From Streptomyces hygroscopicus subsp. hygroscopicus (GTDB taxonomy: Bacteria; Actinomycetota; Actinomycetes; Streptomycetales; Streptomycetaceae), in contig NZ_BSSM01000012.1 of NCBI RefSeq assembly GCF_030269125.1, positions 245,694-309,693 on the forward strand: a stretch of DNA of 64,000 nucleotides. Reading direction: 5' to 3'. Each line of letters starts with the position of its first letter. Positions within the stretch are counted from its first letter, which is position 1. The position numbers and the translations under genes were made by a program. This document shows positions 55,707-64,000 of this stretch, piece after piece. A model generated the notes under the pieces. That model was not told the origin of the DNA and ran no database searches. It worked only from the letters and a program-made list of their open reading frames with translations.

Positions 55707-58064
55707 TCACCCGAGCCCCCGCACCCGTACCGGCCGGCCAGGCTCGCCCGTGCCGTCCTCTCCTTCCCGAGTGACCACCACGTTCCCGCCCTGTCGGCGG
55801 GCCACATACCGTTCGAGCCCCGGTTCGTCCCAGCCGTCGCCCGCGTCCGGCACCACCAGGCCGCCCCCGGTCCGGCCGGGCGCCGGTGCCCACACCTCCA
55901 GTTCGAGCCCGTCGTCGCCGCGCACCGGCAAGACCGCGCCCGCCCGCGCGAACACGGGTATCCGGGACAGCGGCGCGTCCACGACAACCGACCCGGGGCC
56001 CTCGTACACCCGCTCCGTCGCCGTGTCGTACCACCGCCCCCGGGGCAACCGCACCACGCGCCGCTCCGCGCCCGGCTCCAGCACGGGCGCCACCAGCAGG
56101 CTGTCGCCCAGCAGGAACGCGTCCTCGCAGTCACGCAGGGCCCGGTCCTCCGGCGCGCTCCACCACACCGGGCGCACATAGGGCGCGCCGGTGCGCCGGG
56201 CCAGATGGGAAAGCGTCACGAAGTACGGCAGCAGCCGCCGGCGTTCGAGCAGCGCGGCGCGCGCGTGCTCCAGCACCTCGGGCCCGAACTCCCACGGCTC
56301 ACGGCGCCCCGCCCGCAGGCTCGCGTGGGTGCGGAACAGCGGCAGGTACGCGCCCAGCTGGAACCAGCGCAGATACAGCTCCGGCGACGGGCTGCCGTCG
56401 AAGCCGCCCACGTCGGGACCCGAGTACGGCACCCCGCACAGGCCGAGCCCCAGCACCAGTGACAGAGACGCCCGGAGCCCCGGCCAGCCCGTCGCCACAT
56501 CGCCCGACCACGTGCCGCCGTAACGCTGCATCCCCGCCCAGCCCGACCGCGTGAACAGGAACGGCCGCTCGTGGGGCACCAGTTCGCGCAGGCCCTCGTA
56601 GCCCGCGCGCGCCATGCACAGCCCGTACACGTTGTGCGCCTCGCGGTGGTCCCCGCCGCGCCCCTCCAGGGCGTGCCGGGCCGAGCGGGGCAGCGTGGTC
56701 TCACCGAAGGCGTTGAAGGACACCGGCTCGTTCATGTCGTGCCAGAACCCGGCGAAGCCCTGCGCGAGGCGCTCCTCGTACAGCCCGCCCCACCAGTCGC
56801 GCACCCGCGGATGCGTGAAGTCCGGATAGACGGACTCGCCCGCCCACACCACCCCGCGCACCGGCCGCCCCGAAGGATCCCGCACGAACGCGTCCACCGC
56901 CGTGCCGCCCTCGTACACCGCGTTGCCCGGCGCCACCTTCACGGCCGGATCGACGATCGACACCAGCCGGATCCCGTCCCGGCGCAGTTCCTCCGCGAGT
57001 ACCGGCAGCTTCGGGAACCGCTCCTGGTCGACGGTGAACACCTGGTGGTCGTCGTAGTGGTCGATGTCCAGATGGACGGCGTCCAGGGGCAGCCCCCGCT
57101 CCTGGTAGCCCGAGACGATCCGGCGCACCTCCTGCTCGCTGCCGAACCCCCAGCGCGCGTGATGGTGACCGAGCGCCCAGGCCGGCGGCAGCGCCGGCGC
57201 GCCGGTCAGCGAGGCCCAGGTGTGCAGCACCCGCGACGGCGGGCCCACCATCACCCAGCAGCGCAGCGGACCGCCGTCCATCCGCAGCTCGCAGCGCCCC
57301 GCCCGGTCGTGCCCGGACCCCGCGCCCTCCTCGCCCTCGCGCAGCAGCACCGTGCCGTCCCACGTGGTGTCGTGGAACACCAGATGCGTCCCCGCGTCCG
57401 CCACCACCAGCTGCACCGGCATCGTCAGGTACAGCGGATCGTCACCGGGTTCGAACGAACCGCCCGGATCGGTGTTCCACAGCCGGTACGACCCGTCCCG
57501 CAGCCGGGGCCCGGACGCGCGCCCGCCGAGCCCGAAGAACCGGGCGTCCGCCGCCACCTCCGAGCGCTGCATCCACCGCGCCGCACCCCCGTCGACCGGT
57601 TCCCACCAGCGCGGCGGCAGCTCCCGGCGCAGCACCACGCCGCCCGGCGTGCACACCTCCACCGCGCCGAGCCGCGAGACGACGACCGTCACCCGCTCGG
57701 CCACCACCCGCCAGCCGCCGTCCTTGTCGGGCTCCAGCACCGCCCGCGGATCCGGCTCGGGACAGTTCCGCGCCAGCGCGTACGACGGCTGCGGTGCCGC
57801 CCCGTCCCAGCCCCAGAACACCGCGCCGTTCACGGCGACGGTGACCCGCAGCTCCGACCGGCCGAACCGGATCACCCCACCCCCGGGCCCCGGCTCCACA
57901 CTCTCCACCCGCCCCGGAACCCGCGCCCGCTCCGCACCCCGCCGCGGCAGCGCGGCGGCGTCGATCCGCCGTCTGCGCCACGCCGCCCGCACCCCCCGAG
58001 CCGCCCGTCCCGAACCGATCACACGCACCGAACGCACCAGGTCACGACCGTCCATGCTGCTCAC
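55707..58064 (-). CDS. Glycoside hydrolase family 31 alpha-glucosidase
   Basis: 785 residues. An N-terminal beta-sandwich (about 40-250) precedes the TIM-barrel with LPLDAVHLDIDHYDDHQVFT, the nucleophile in GFWHDMNEPVSFN and the acid/base Asp in GTWSGDVATGWPGL, ending with the family blocks PYSGPDVGGFDG and RWFQLGAYLPLFRTHA. It releases glucose from alpha-1,4 or related glucans; no signal peptide, so intracellular. GTG 58064 or ATG 58055 can start it. Confidence 0.93.
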   Translation of the reverse strand: MSSMDGRDLVRSVRVIGSGRAARGVRAAWRRRRIDAAALPRRGAERARVPGRVESVEPGPGGGVIRFGRSELRVTVAVNGAVFWGWDGAAPQPSYALARNCPEPDPRAVLEPDKDGGWRVVAERVTVVVSRLGAVEVCTPGGVVLRRELPPRWWEPVDGGAARWMQRSEVAADARFFGLGGRASGPRLRDGSYRLWNTDPGGSFEPGDDPLYLTMPVQLVVADAGTHLVFHDTTWDGTVLLREGEEGAGSGHDRAGRCELRMDGGPLRCWVMVGPPSRVLHTWASLTGAPALPPAWALGHHHARWGFGSEQEVRRIVSGYQERGLPLDAVHLDIDHYDDHQVFTVDQERFPKLPVLAEELRRDGIRLVSIVDPAVKVAPGNAVYEGGTAVDAFVRDPSGRPVRGVVWAGESVYPDFTHPRVRDWWGGLYEERLAQGFAGFWHDMNEPVSFNAFGETTLPRSARHALEGRGGDHREAHNVYGLCMARAGYEGLRELVPHERPFLFTRSGWAGMQRYGGTWSGDVATGWPGLRASLSLVLGLGLCGVPYSGPDVGGFDGSPSPELYLRWFQLGAYLPLFRTHASLRAGRREPWEFGPEVLEHARAALLERRRLLPYFVTLSHLARRTGAPYVRPVWWSAPEDRALRDCEDAFLLGDSLLVAPVLEPGAERRVVRLPRGRWYDTATERVYEGPGSVVVDAPLSRIPVFARAGAVLPVRGDDGLELEVWAPAPGRTGGGLVVPDAGDGWDEPGLERYVARRQGGNVVVTREGEDGTGEPGRPVRVRGLG

Positions 58065-58286
58065 CCTGCCACCGAGCGCCCCGTGCGCGCGTGCCGTTCA
58101 ATTTCCGTTCACCTCCGCCGGGACCCGCCGTTTCACCGAACCCGCCGCCTCACCAGGCGGATGATACGAAGCTCACCCTGGTGCGGAAGTCGATCACGTG
58201 GCATCGTCCCTGTCAGCCGCGTCACGCGCACACCCCAGCCGTGCGCGGACCGACGCACACGACGCGTAGAGTCCGGGAGCCGCCCC

Positions 58287-60254
58287 ATGTCGACCGCGAA
58301 CCCCCAGCCGCTCTGGCAGCCCGATCCGGAGCGGATCGCCCAGGCACGCATCACCGCGTTCCAGGCATGGGCCGCCGCCCACCACGGGGCCCCGGCCGAC
58401 GGCGGCTACGCCGCGCTGCACCGCTGGTCCGTCGACCACCTGGACACCTTCTGGAAGGCCGTCGTCGAGTGGTTCGACGTCCGCTTCTCCACGCCCTTCA
58501 CGCAGGTGCTCGGCGACCGTGCCATGCCCGGCGCCCGGTGGTTCCCCGGAGCCACCCTCAACTACGCCGAGCACGCCCTGCGCGCCGCCGCGGACCGCCC
58601 CGACCAGCCCGCCCTGCTGCACGTGGACGAGACCCACGAACCGCAGCCCGTGACCTGGGCCGACCTGCGCCGCCAGGTCGGCTCGCTGGCCGCCGAACTG
58701 CGCGCCCTCGGCGTCCGCCCCGGCGACCGCGTCAGCGGCTACCTGCCCAACATCCCCCAGGCCGTCGTCGCCCTCCTCGCCACCGCCGCCGTCGGCGCCG
58801 TGTGGACCTCCTGCGCCCCCGACTTCGGCGCCCGCAGCGTCCTCGACCGCTTCCAGCAGGTCGAACCCGTCGTCCTGTTCACCGTCGACGGCTACCGCTA
58901 CGGCGGCAAGGAGCACGACCGCCGCGACACCGTCGCCGAACTGCGCCGCGAACTGCCCACCCTGCGGGCCGTCGTGCACATCCCGCTGCTCGGCACCGAG
59001 GCGCCCGAGGGCACCCTCGAATGGTCCGCCCTGACCGCCGGCGACACCGAGCCCGTCTTCGAACAGGTTCCGTTCGACCACCCGCTGTGGGTGCTCTACT
59101 CCTCCGGCACGACCGGCCTGCCCAAGGCCATCGTCCAGTCCCAGGGCGGCATCCTGGTCGAACACCTCAAGCAACTGGGCCTGCACTGCGACCTCGGCCC
59201 CGAGGACCGCTTCTTCTGGTACACCTCGACCGGCTGGATGATGTGGAACTTCCTCGTCTCCGGCCTGCTCACGGGCACGACGGTCGTCCTGTACGACGGC
59301 AGCCCCGGATACCCCGACACCGGTGCCCAGTGGAACGTCGCCGAACGCACCGGCGCCACCCTCTACGGCACCTCCGCCGCCTACGTCATGGCCTGCCGCA
59401 AGGCCGGCGTCCACCCGGCCCGCGACTACGACGTCTCGCGCGTCAAGTGCGTCGCCACCACCGGCTCCCCGCTGCCGCCCGACGGCTTCCGCTGGCTGCA
59501 CGACGAGGTCCGCGAGGACCTGTGGATCGCCTCCGTCAGCGGTGGCACCGACGTGTGCTCCTGCTTCGCGGGCGGCGTGCCGACCCTGCCCGTGTACACC
59601 GGCGAGCTCCAGGCCGCCGCCCTCGGCACCGACCTCCAGGCATGGGACCCCGATGGCAGGCCCCTCGTGGACGAGGTGGGCGAACTCGTCGTCACCCAGC
59701 CCATGCCCTCCATGCCGATCCGCTTCTGGAACGACCCCGACGGCAGCCGGTACCACGACAGCTACTTCGACACCTACCCCGGCGTCTGGCGCCACGGCGA
59801 CTGGATCACCCTCACCGGGCGCGGCACCGTGATCATCCACGGCCGCTCCGACTCGACCCTCAACCGGCAGGGCGTCCGCATGGGCTCCGCCGACATCTAC
59901 GAGGTGGTGGAGCGACTGCCCGAGATCAGGGAATCCCTGGTCATCGGCATCGAACAGCCCGACGGCGGCTACTGGATGCCGCTGTTCGTGCACCTCGCCC
60001 CGGGCGCCACCCTGGACGACGCGCTCCTCGACAAGGTCAAGCGGTCCATCCGCGAACAGCTCTCGCCGCGGCACATCCCCGACGAGATCATCGAGGTGCC
60101 CGGCGTGCCGCACACGCTCACCGGCAAGCGCATCGAGGTCCCCGTCAAGCGCCTGCTCCAGGGCACCCCGCTGGAGAAGGCGGTCAACCCCGGCTCCATC
60201 GACGACCTCACGCTGCTCGCCTTCTACGAGGAGCTGGCCCGCAAGCGCGGCTGA
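58287..60254 (+). CDS. Acetoacetyl-CoA synthetase
   Basis: 655 residues of the ANL superfamily. The P-loop-like LWVLYSSGTTGLPKAIVQSQGG, the WYTSTGWMMWNFLVSGLLTG block characteristic of AACS, HGDWITLTGRGTVIIHGRSDSTLNRQGVRMGSADIYEVVE and the C-terminal Lys in TLTGKRIEVPVKRLLQG. It makes acetoacetyl-CoA from acetoacetate, ATP and CoA. GGGAG is ahead of ATG 58287; it is divergent from the alpha-glucosidase. Confidence 0.95.
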   Translation: MSTANPQPLWQPDPERIAQARITAFQAWAAAHHGAPADGGYAALHRWSVDHLDTFWKAVVEWFDVRFSTPFTQVLGDRAMPGARWFPGATLNYAEHALRAAADRPDQPALLHVDETHEPQPVTWADLRRQVGSLAAELRALGVRPGDRVSGYLPNIPQAVVALLATAAVGAVWTSCAPDFGARSVLDRFQQVEPVVLFTVDGYRYGGKEHDRRDTVAELRRELPTLRAVVHIPLLGTEAPEGTLEWSALTAGDTEPVFEQVPFDHPLWVLYSSGTTGLPKAIVQSQGGILVEHLKQLGLHCDLGPEDRFFWYTSTGWMMWNFLVSGLLTGTTVVLYDGSPGYPDTGAQWNVAERTGATLYGTSAAYVMACRKAGVHPARDYDVSRVKCVATTGSPLPPDGFRWLHDEVREDLWIASVSGGTDVCSCFAGGVPTLPVYTGELQAAALGTDLQAWDPDGRPLVDEVGELVVTQPMPSMPIRFWNDPDGSRYHDSYFDTYPGVWRHGDWITLTGRGTVIIHGRSDSTLNRQGVRMGSADIYEVVERLPEIRESLVIGIEQPDGGYWMPLFVHLAPGATLDDALLDKVKRSIREQLSPRHIPDEIIEVPGVPHTLTGKRIEVPVKRLLQGTPLEKAVNPGSIDDLTLLAFYEELARKRG

Positions 60255-60271
60255 CGCCCCGCCCGTACGAC

Positions 60272-60312
60272 CGGCCCCGGACCACCGCGCACGGCAGCGG
60301 AGTCCGGGGCCG
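60272..60312 (+). terminator. Hairpin after acetoacetyl-CoA synthetase
   Basis: CGGCCCCGGAC (60272-60282) pairs with GTCCGGGGCCG (60302-60312) over a 19-base loop, 17 bases past the stop. Confidence 0.6.
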
Positions 60313-60420
60313 CCTCATGCGTCATGAAAGCCGCAGGTCATCGGCCTCACACCGGGCCGTTGTCAGTGCCTCCGACTACGGTGAGTGAGCACTGATCGAC
60401 CGCGCACACATGGGGGAAAC

Positions 60421-61311
60421 ATGGCGCACACCGACCGGACCATGCGCAGCGTCCTGCGCCGCGAGATCGCCGGCACCATCGGCCTGCTCGCCGACGAACA
60501 CGACTTCCGCGCCATGCGGCGCTACCGCAGCTTCACCTTCGACGACCACGCCACCTACCTCCGGCAGGTCGAGGCCGTCCTCGAGAAACGCGCCGCGTAC
60601 GGAGGCCACACCACTCTCGCCCTGTTCGATCCCGAGGACTACGCCGTGTACTGCGCCGAGACCGGCCTGGACCCGGACCTCCCCGCGACCCGGACCAGGT
60701 TCACCGCGGAACTCGCCGCCACCGGACCCACCGTCCCCTACGACGGCCGCCCGCTCGCCGCCCTCGTGCCGACCCTGGTGGACGAGGCCGTACGCCGGGC
60801 CACCTGGGAGTACGCCACCACGCTCCTGACCCGCCTCGGCCCCTGCCCCACCTGTGGCGAGGACATCGGCCGGGCCGCCTTCACCCGCGCCTCCGACCTC
60901 CTGGTCCGCATCCTCGACACCGCGCCACCCGGCGACCGGCACCTGGTGTGCACCGTCCTGGGGCCACCGGAAACCCTGGTCTCCGTCCTCCACGGCGACG
61001 AGGACGCGCACGGCGCCACCCGCCTGGACGAGGCCGAGGCCCTGGAATTCACCAGCGTCCTCGCCCTGGGCCTCGCCACCCGCAGCCCCGGTGGGCTCGT
61101 CCTGCGCGCCGGCGCGCCCGGCGCCGCGGACCGCGTCCACGGCTGGCGGCTGCGCGCCGGCGCCCTCGAACCGCTCACCGCGGCCGAGGTCTTCGACGCC
61201 TACTGCACCGACGCCGAGTCCGGCGACCTCATCGCCCCGGAACCGGGCGTCGACTACTGCGCACCACCGGACCTGGGGGAGAGGAGCGGGGCGGACGACC
61301 ACCGCCACTGA
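60421..61311 (+). CDS. Conserved protein of unknown function with CPTC motif
   Basis: 296 residues, soluble. The first 110 residues are helical (FRAMRRYRSFTFDDHATYLRQVEAVLEKRAAYGGHTTLALFDPEDYAVYC); CPTCGEDIGRAAF sits near 142; the C-terminal half is beta-rich. Function unknown. GGGGGAAAC precedes ATG 60421; 12 upstream in-frame codons are not needed. It is convergent with ptsI, sharing the hairpin at 61332-61363. Confidence 0.75.
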   Translation: MAHTDRTMRSVLRREIAGTIGLLADEHDFRAMRRYRSFTFDDHATYLRQVEAVLEKRAAYGGHTTLALFDPEDYAVYCAETGLDPDLPATRTRFTAELAATGPTVPYDGRPLAALVPTLVDEAVRRATWEYATTLLTRLGPCPTCGEDIGRAAFTRASDLLVRILDTAPPGDRHLVCTVLGPPETLVSVLHGDEDAHGATRLDEAEALEFTSVLALGLATRSPGGLVLRAGAPGAADRVHGWRLRAGALEPLTAAEVFDAYCTDAESGDLIAPEPGVDYCAPPDLGERSGADDHRH

Positions 61312-61331
61312 CCGGCCCACCGGCACGCGAC

Positions 61332-61363
61332 GGGGGCGCCCCACCCGAAGGCGGGACGCCCCC
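61332..61363. terminator. Bidirectional hairpin between the CPTC gene and ptsI
   Basis: GGGGGCGCCCCACC-CGAA-GGCGGGACGCCCCC, a 14-bp stem with two wobble positions between convergent genes. Confidence 0.7.
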
Positions 61364-61381
61364 GCGCACCCGGCCGCGCGG

Positions 61382-63052
61382 CTACTCGCCGGACAGCACA
61401 CCCCGAGCCGCTGCCCGCGCCTCCTCGGCGCTGTCCGCCGCGCGCGCCGCCGCCGCGGCCCGCTCGCACTGCGCCAGCGTGAACTTCGCCAGCGTCGCCC
61501 GCACATAGGGAAGCGACGCCGCACCCATCGACAAGGAGGTGACCCCCAGACCGGTCAGCACACAGGCCAGCAGCGGATCGGACGCCGCCTCACCGCACAC
61601 CCCGCAGCTCTTGCCCTCGGCACGGGCCGCTTCCGCGGACAGCGCGACCAGGTCGAGGAGCGCGGGCTGCCAGGGGTCCTGCAACCGCGACACCGCCCCC
61701 ACCTGCCGGTCCGCCGCGAACGTGTACTGCGCGAGGTCATTGGTCCCGAGCGACAGGAACTCGACCTCCTGAAGGATCGACCGCGCCCGCAGCGCCGCCG
61801 ACGGGATCTCCACCATGGCCCCGAACTTCGCCCGCAGGCCCGCCGCACGGCACGCGTCCGCGAACGCCCGCGCGTCCGTGCGGTCCGCCACCATGGGCGC
61901 CATCACCTCCAGGTAGACGGGCAGTCCTTCGGCGGCCTTCGCCAGCGCGGTCAGCTGGGTGAGCAGGACATCGGGATGGTCCAGCAGCGTCCGCAGCCCC
62001 CGCACGCCCAGCGCGGGGTTCGGCTCGTCCGCCGGGGTCAGGAAGGCCAGCGGCTTGTCCGCGCCCGCGTCCAGCACCCGTACGACCACCCGGCCCTCGG
62101 GGAACGCCTCCAGCACCTGCCGGTAGGCCGCGACCTGCTTCTCCTCGGAAGGAGCGTTCTCACTGTCGTCCAGGAACAGGAACTCCGTACGGAAGAGCCC
62201 GACGCCCTCGGCACCGGCCGCCACCGCCGCCGGCACGTCCGCGGGACCGCCCACGTTGGCCAGCAGCGGCACCTTGTGCCCGTCCGCCGTCGCGCCGGGA
62301 CCGGTCGAGGCGGCCAGCGCGGCCCGGCGCTCGGCGGCCTGTGCCGTCAGCCGCTCCTTCTTCTCCTCGCTCGGGTGTACGAACACCTCACCGGTGCTGC
62401 CGTCCACCGCGACCACCGTGCCCTCGGCCAGTTCGACCGCGCCCGGCAGCGCCACCACGGCCGGCACACCCAGCGCCCGCGCGAGGATCGCGCTGTGACT
62501 GGTGGGACCGCCCTCCTCGGTCACGAACCCGAGCACCAGAGAGGGGTCGAGCAGCGCGGTGTCGGCCGGCGCCAGGTCACGCGCCACCAGTACATAGGGG
62601 TGGTCGCTGTCCGGCACACCCGGCATGGGCACGCCCAGCAGCCGGGCGACGATGCGGTTCCGCACGTCGTCGAGGTCGGCCACCCGGCCGGCCAGATACT
62701 CACCGGCTCCGGCCAGCAGCTCCCGGTACGCGGCGAAAGCGTCGTACACCGCGCGCTCGGCCGTGCTGCCGACGGCGATCCGCCGGTCCACGTCCGCCAT
62801 CAACTCGGGGTCCTGGGCCATCATGGCCTGCGCCTCGAGCACCGCCTGGGCCTCACCGCCGGCCAGGTTGCCGCGCGCCATCAGATCGGCGGCCACGGCG
62901 CCGACCGCCTGGCGGGCGCGGCCCTGCTCGCGCTCCGCCTCCTGCGCGGGGATCTGCTTCGCCGGCGGCTCCAGGACCGCCGTGCCCATGTGCCGGACCT
63001 CGCCGATCGCCACGCCATGGCTCACACCGACGCCTCGCAGCGTTGTCTCCAT
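61382..63052 (-). CDS. ptsI: PTS enzyme I
   Basis: 556 residues, the size of Streptomyces EI. The phospho-His is in EEGGPTSHSAILARALGVPAVV; the C-terminal PEP-binding barrel shows GVGLFRTEFLF, VVVRVLDAGADKPLAFL, GVRGLRTLLDHPDV and SLGTNDLAQYTFAADR. It takes phosphate from PEP and passes it to HPr. METTLRGVGVSHG is the natural N terminus (ATG 63052); the 22-residue extension is not. It follows crr by 79 bases in the same operon. Confidence 0.97.
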   Translation of the reverse strand: METTLRGVGVSHGVAIGEVRHMGTAVLEPPAKQIPAQEAEREQGRARQAVGAVAADLMARGNLAGGEAQAVLEAQAMMAQDPELMADVDRRIAVGSTAERAVYDAFAAYRELLAGAGEYLAGRVADLDDVRNRIVARLLGVPMPGVPDSDHPYVLVARDLAPADTALLDPSLVLGFVTEEGGPTSHSAILARALGVPAVVALPGAVELAEGTVVAVDGSTGEVFVHPSEEKKERLTAQAAERRAALAASTGPGATADGHKVPLLANVGGPADVPAAVAAGAEGVGLFRTEFLFLDDSENAPSEEKQVAAYRQVLEAFPEGRVVVRVLDAGADKPLAFLTPADEPNPALGVRGLRTLLDHPDVLLTQLTALAKAAEGLPVYLEVMAPMVADRTDARAFADACRAAGLRAKFGAMVEIPSAALRARSILQEVEFLSLGTNDLAQYTFAADRQVGAVSRLQDPWQPALLDLVALSAEAARAEGKSCGVCGEAASDPLLACVLTGLGVTSLSMGAASLPYVRATLAKFTLAQCERAAAAARAADSAEEARAAARGVLSGE

Positions 63053-63131
63053 CTCACCCGTCTCCGGATAGTGCGGCGGGCCCCCGCCGCGGTGGGTCGT
63101 CCTGTACGCCGTCCTCATGACGGCACTGCCG

Positions 63132-63581
63132 TCAGTTCCAGGAGAAGAGGTCCGCGCCGGCCGTCACGTCACCGCTCTCGCGGAGGCCGGAGAGGGCGTC
63201 GGCCGTCGCTTCCAAGGCGACGACGGGGCACACCGGCGACTTGCCGGCCTTCTCGACGGCCGCGGGGTTCCAGCGCACGACCGCCTGTCCGCGCTTCACG
63301 GTGTCACCCTTGCTGACGAGCAGTTCGAAGCCCTCGCCGTTGAGCTGCACCGTGTCGATGCCGAGGTGGGTGAGCACGCCGTGCCCGCTGTCGTCGACCA
63401 CGACGAAGGCGTGCGGGTGCAGGGAAACGATCACACCGTCCACGGGCGACACGGCCTCGGAGGCCTCACGCACCGGATCGATCGCGGTGCCGGGGCCGAC
63501 CATCGCCCCGGAGAAGACGGGGTCCGGCACGGCGGCCAGTCCGATGGCACGTCCTGCGAGAGGGGACGTCACGGTGGTCAT
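63132..63581 (-). CDS. crr: PTS enzyme IIA-Crr
   Basis: 149 residues of the EIIA-glucose type. GRAIGLAAVPDPVFSGAMVGPGTAIDP, the His-containing SLHPHAFVVVDDSGHGVLTHLGIDTVQLNGEGF (active His before LGIDTV) and VCPVVALE. It receives phosphate from HPr and feeds the N-acetylglucosamine and related permeases in Streptomyces. GGGAGG precedes ATG 63581; a dre-controlled promoter lies about 75-105 bases upstream. Confidence 0.97.
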   Translation of the reverse strand: MTTVTSPLAGRAIGLAAVPDPVFSGAMVGPGTAIDPVREASEAVSPVDGVIVSLHPHAFVVVDDSGHGVLTHLGIDTVQLNGEGFELLVSKGDTVKRGQAVVRWNPAAVEKAGKSPVCPVVALEATADALSGLRESGDVTAGADLFSWN

Positions 63582-63657
63582 GGGAGCCTCCCAGAAGTGG
63601 AGCTGCTCGCGGGCCTGAGCAGCAGGGTATGTCATGTGAAGTGGCGGTTCCGGATGA

Positions 63658-63687
63658 AAGCTAGCAGCTAGTGGTCTAGACCACCAA
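63658..63687 (-). promoter_or_regulatory. crr-ptsI promoter overlapped by the dre site
   Basis: On the minus strand TTGGTG (63687-63682), 18 bases, TAGCTT (63663-63658). The DasR site lies across the spacer and -35 edge. Confidence 0.65.
63670..63685. promoter_or_regulatory. DasR-responsive element (dre)
   Basis: AGTGGTCTAGACCACC; the 14-bp core GTGGTCTAGACCAC (63671-63684) is a perfect palindrome and matches the known dre consensus (A/C)TGGTCTAGACCA(G/C)T closely. DasR, the GlcNAc-metabolism GntR regulator, is known to control crr-ptsI in S. coelicolor. Confidence 0.9.
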
Positions 63688-63697
63688 CCCGACCGAT

Positions 63698-63727
63698 TTG
63701 CATGCCCTTCCGGGACCCGTGTACTGT
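63698..63727 (+). promoter_or_regulatory. rRNA-operon upstream promoter
   Basis: TTGCAT (63698-63703), 18 bases, TACTGT (63722-63727), directed towards the rRNA leader. It is divergent from the crr promoter, only 11 bases from it. Further promoters are likely downstream, for instance around TAGAGT 63859-63864. Confidence 0.6.
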
Positions 63728-63835
63728 CGTACCCCTGCCCGGGACGGAGCGACGCGAAAGTGTCCTCGCCCGACAGAAAACCAAACTCGCAGGTCCTGAC
63801 TCTGGATCTCCTTCTGCATGCTCGCAGAACGGCGG

Positions 63836-64000
63836 TCAGGAAGACGGAAAAAGCCTGATAGAGTTTGAAACATCGAAGGGAAGCCCGGAGGAAAGCCCGA
63901 GAGGGTGAGTACAAAGGAAGCGACCGTTCCTTGAGAACTCAACAGCGTGCCAAAAGTCAACGCCAGATATGTTGATACCCCGTCCATCGGATCACCGATG
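63836..64000 (+). promoter_or_regulatory. Leader of a 16S-23S-5S rRNA operon
   Basis: The text from GCCTGATAGAGTTTGAAAC through CTTGAGAACTCAACAGCGTG, GCCAGATATGTTGATACC and CCCGTCC is the conserved pre-16S leader of Streptomyces rrn operons, with antitermination and processing signals. The mature 16S gene begins beyond the window. The last 16 bases, CATCGGATCACCGATG, form a small dyad. Confidence 0.85.

Overview
The window is a GC-rich actinobacterial chromosome segment, almost certainly from a Streptomyces. The evidence is strong G/C third-position bias, GTG and leaderless starts, a conservon (cvnABCD), rbpA with a sigma-R type promoter, a crr-ptsI pair behind a DasR (dre) site, and a typical Streptomyces rRNA-operon leader at the right edge. 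From memory, the order crr, ptsI ... rbpA, fxsA, ppm matches the S. coelicolor SCO1390-SCO1423 core region read backwards. This is therefore mostly conserved core chromosome with accessory pieces set into it.

Left part (1-10.1 kb): a uridine-kinase-like NTPase without a normal start codon, an unknown helical protein, an APC amino-acid permease, a Tat-exported C39-type peptidase and a 46-residue membrane protein. A 1 kb non-coding GC-rich stretch follows and is split by a mobile element. That element (6274-9974) has 24-bp imperfect terminal inverted repeats and an exact 8-bp target duplication (GGATTCCG). It carries a frameshifted ISL3-family transposase plus two passenger genes, a proline-dehydrogenase-like enzyme and a divergent GlxA/AraC regulator.

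10.1-26.1 kb: acyl-CoA dehydrogenase, an Lrp/AsnC regulator, a YtcJ-type amidohydrolase, a leader ORF overlapping the polyprenol-phosphate mannose synthase gene, fxsA, rbpA, an MFS permease, a GDPD/YczE-like pair divergent from a MocR regulator, an FtsK-like protein whose P-loop lysine is lost together with a 64-residue membrane partner, an ankyrin-repeat protein and a HEAT-repeat protein.

26.7-35.3 kb: two GT4 glycosyltransferases and an SGNH hydrolase, linked by ATGA overlaps. On the other strand is a five-gene operon: MFS permease, D-glutamate-cyclase-family protein, then pxpA, pxpB and pxpC (5-oxoprolinase). It is divergent from a GntR/FCD regulator, and a 19-bp palindrome sits inside the operon promoter. 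This looks like a D-glutamate/5-oxoproline catabolic unit.

35.4-42.6 kb: a three-gene operon with SMC-condensin architecture. It encodes a helical kleisin-like candidate, a small winged-helix-like protein and a 1547-residue SMC/MukB-like ATPase. It resembles MksFEB/Wadjet JetABC in layout, but no JetD (topoisomerase-VI-like) gene follows and the Walker B motif reads DN where DE is expected. This is the best candidate for an undescribed system.

42.6-64 kb: an IclR regulator, a 2-TM protein, a conservon with a 1232-residue ATP-dependent 5-oxoprolinase/hydantoinase gene between cvnC and cvnD, a degenerate EAL-CBS-GGDEF protein, a Nudix hydrolase, a GH31 alpha-glucosidase, acetoacetyl-CoA synthetase, an unknown CPTC protein, then ptsI and crr. 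The rRNA-operon promoter and leader end the window; the 16S gene itself starts beyond it. No tRNA genes or CRISPR arrays were seen.
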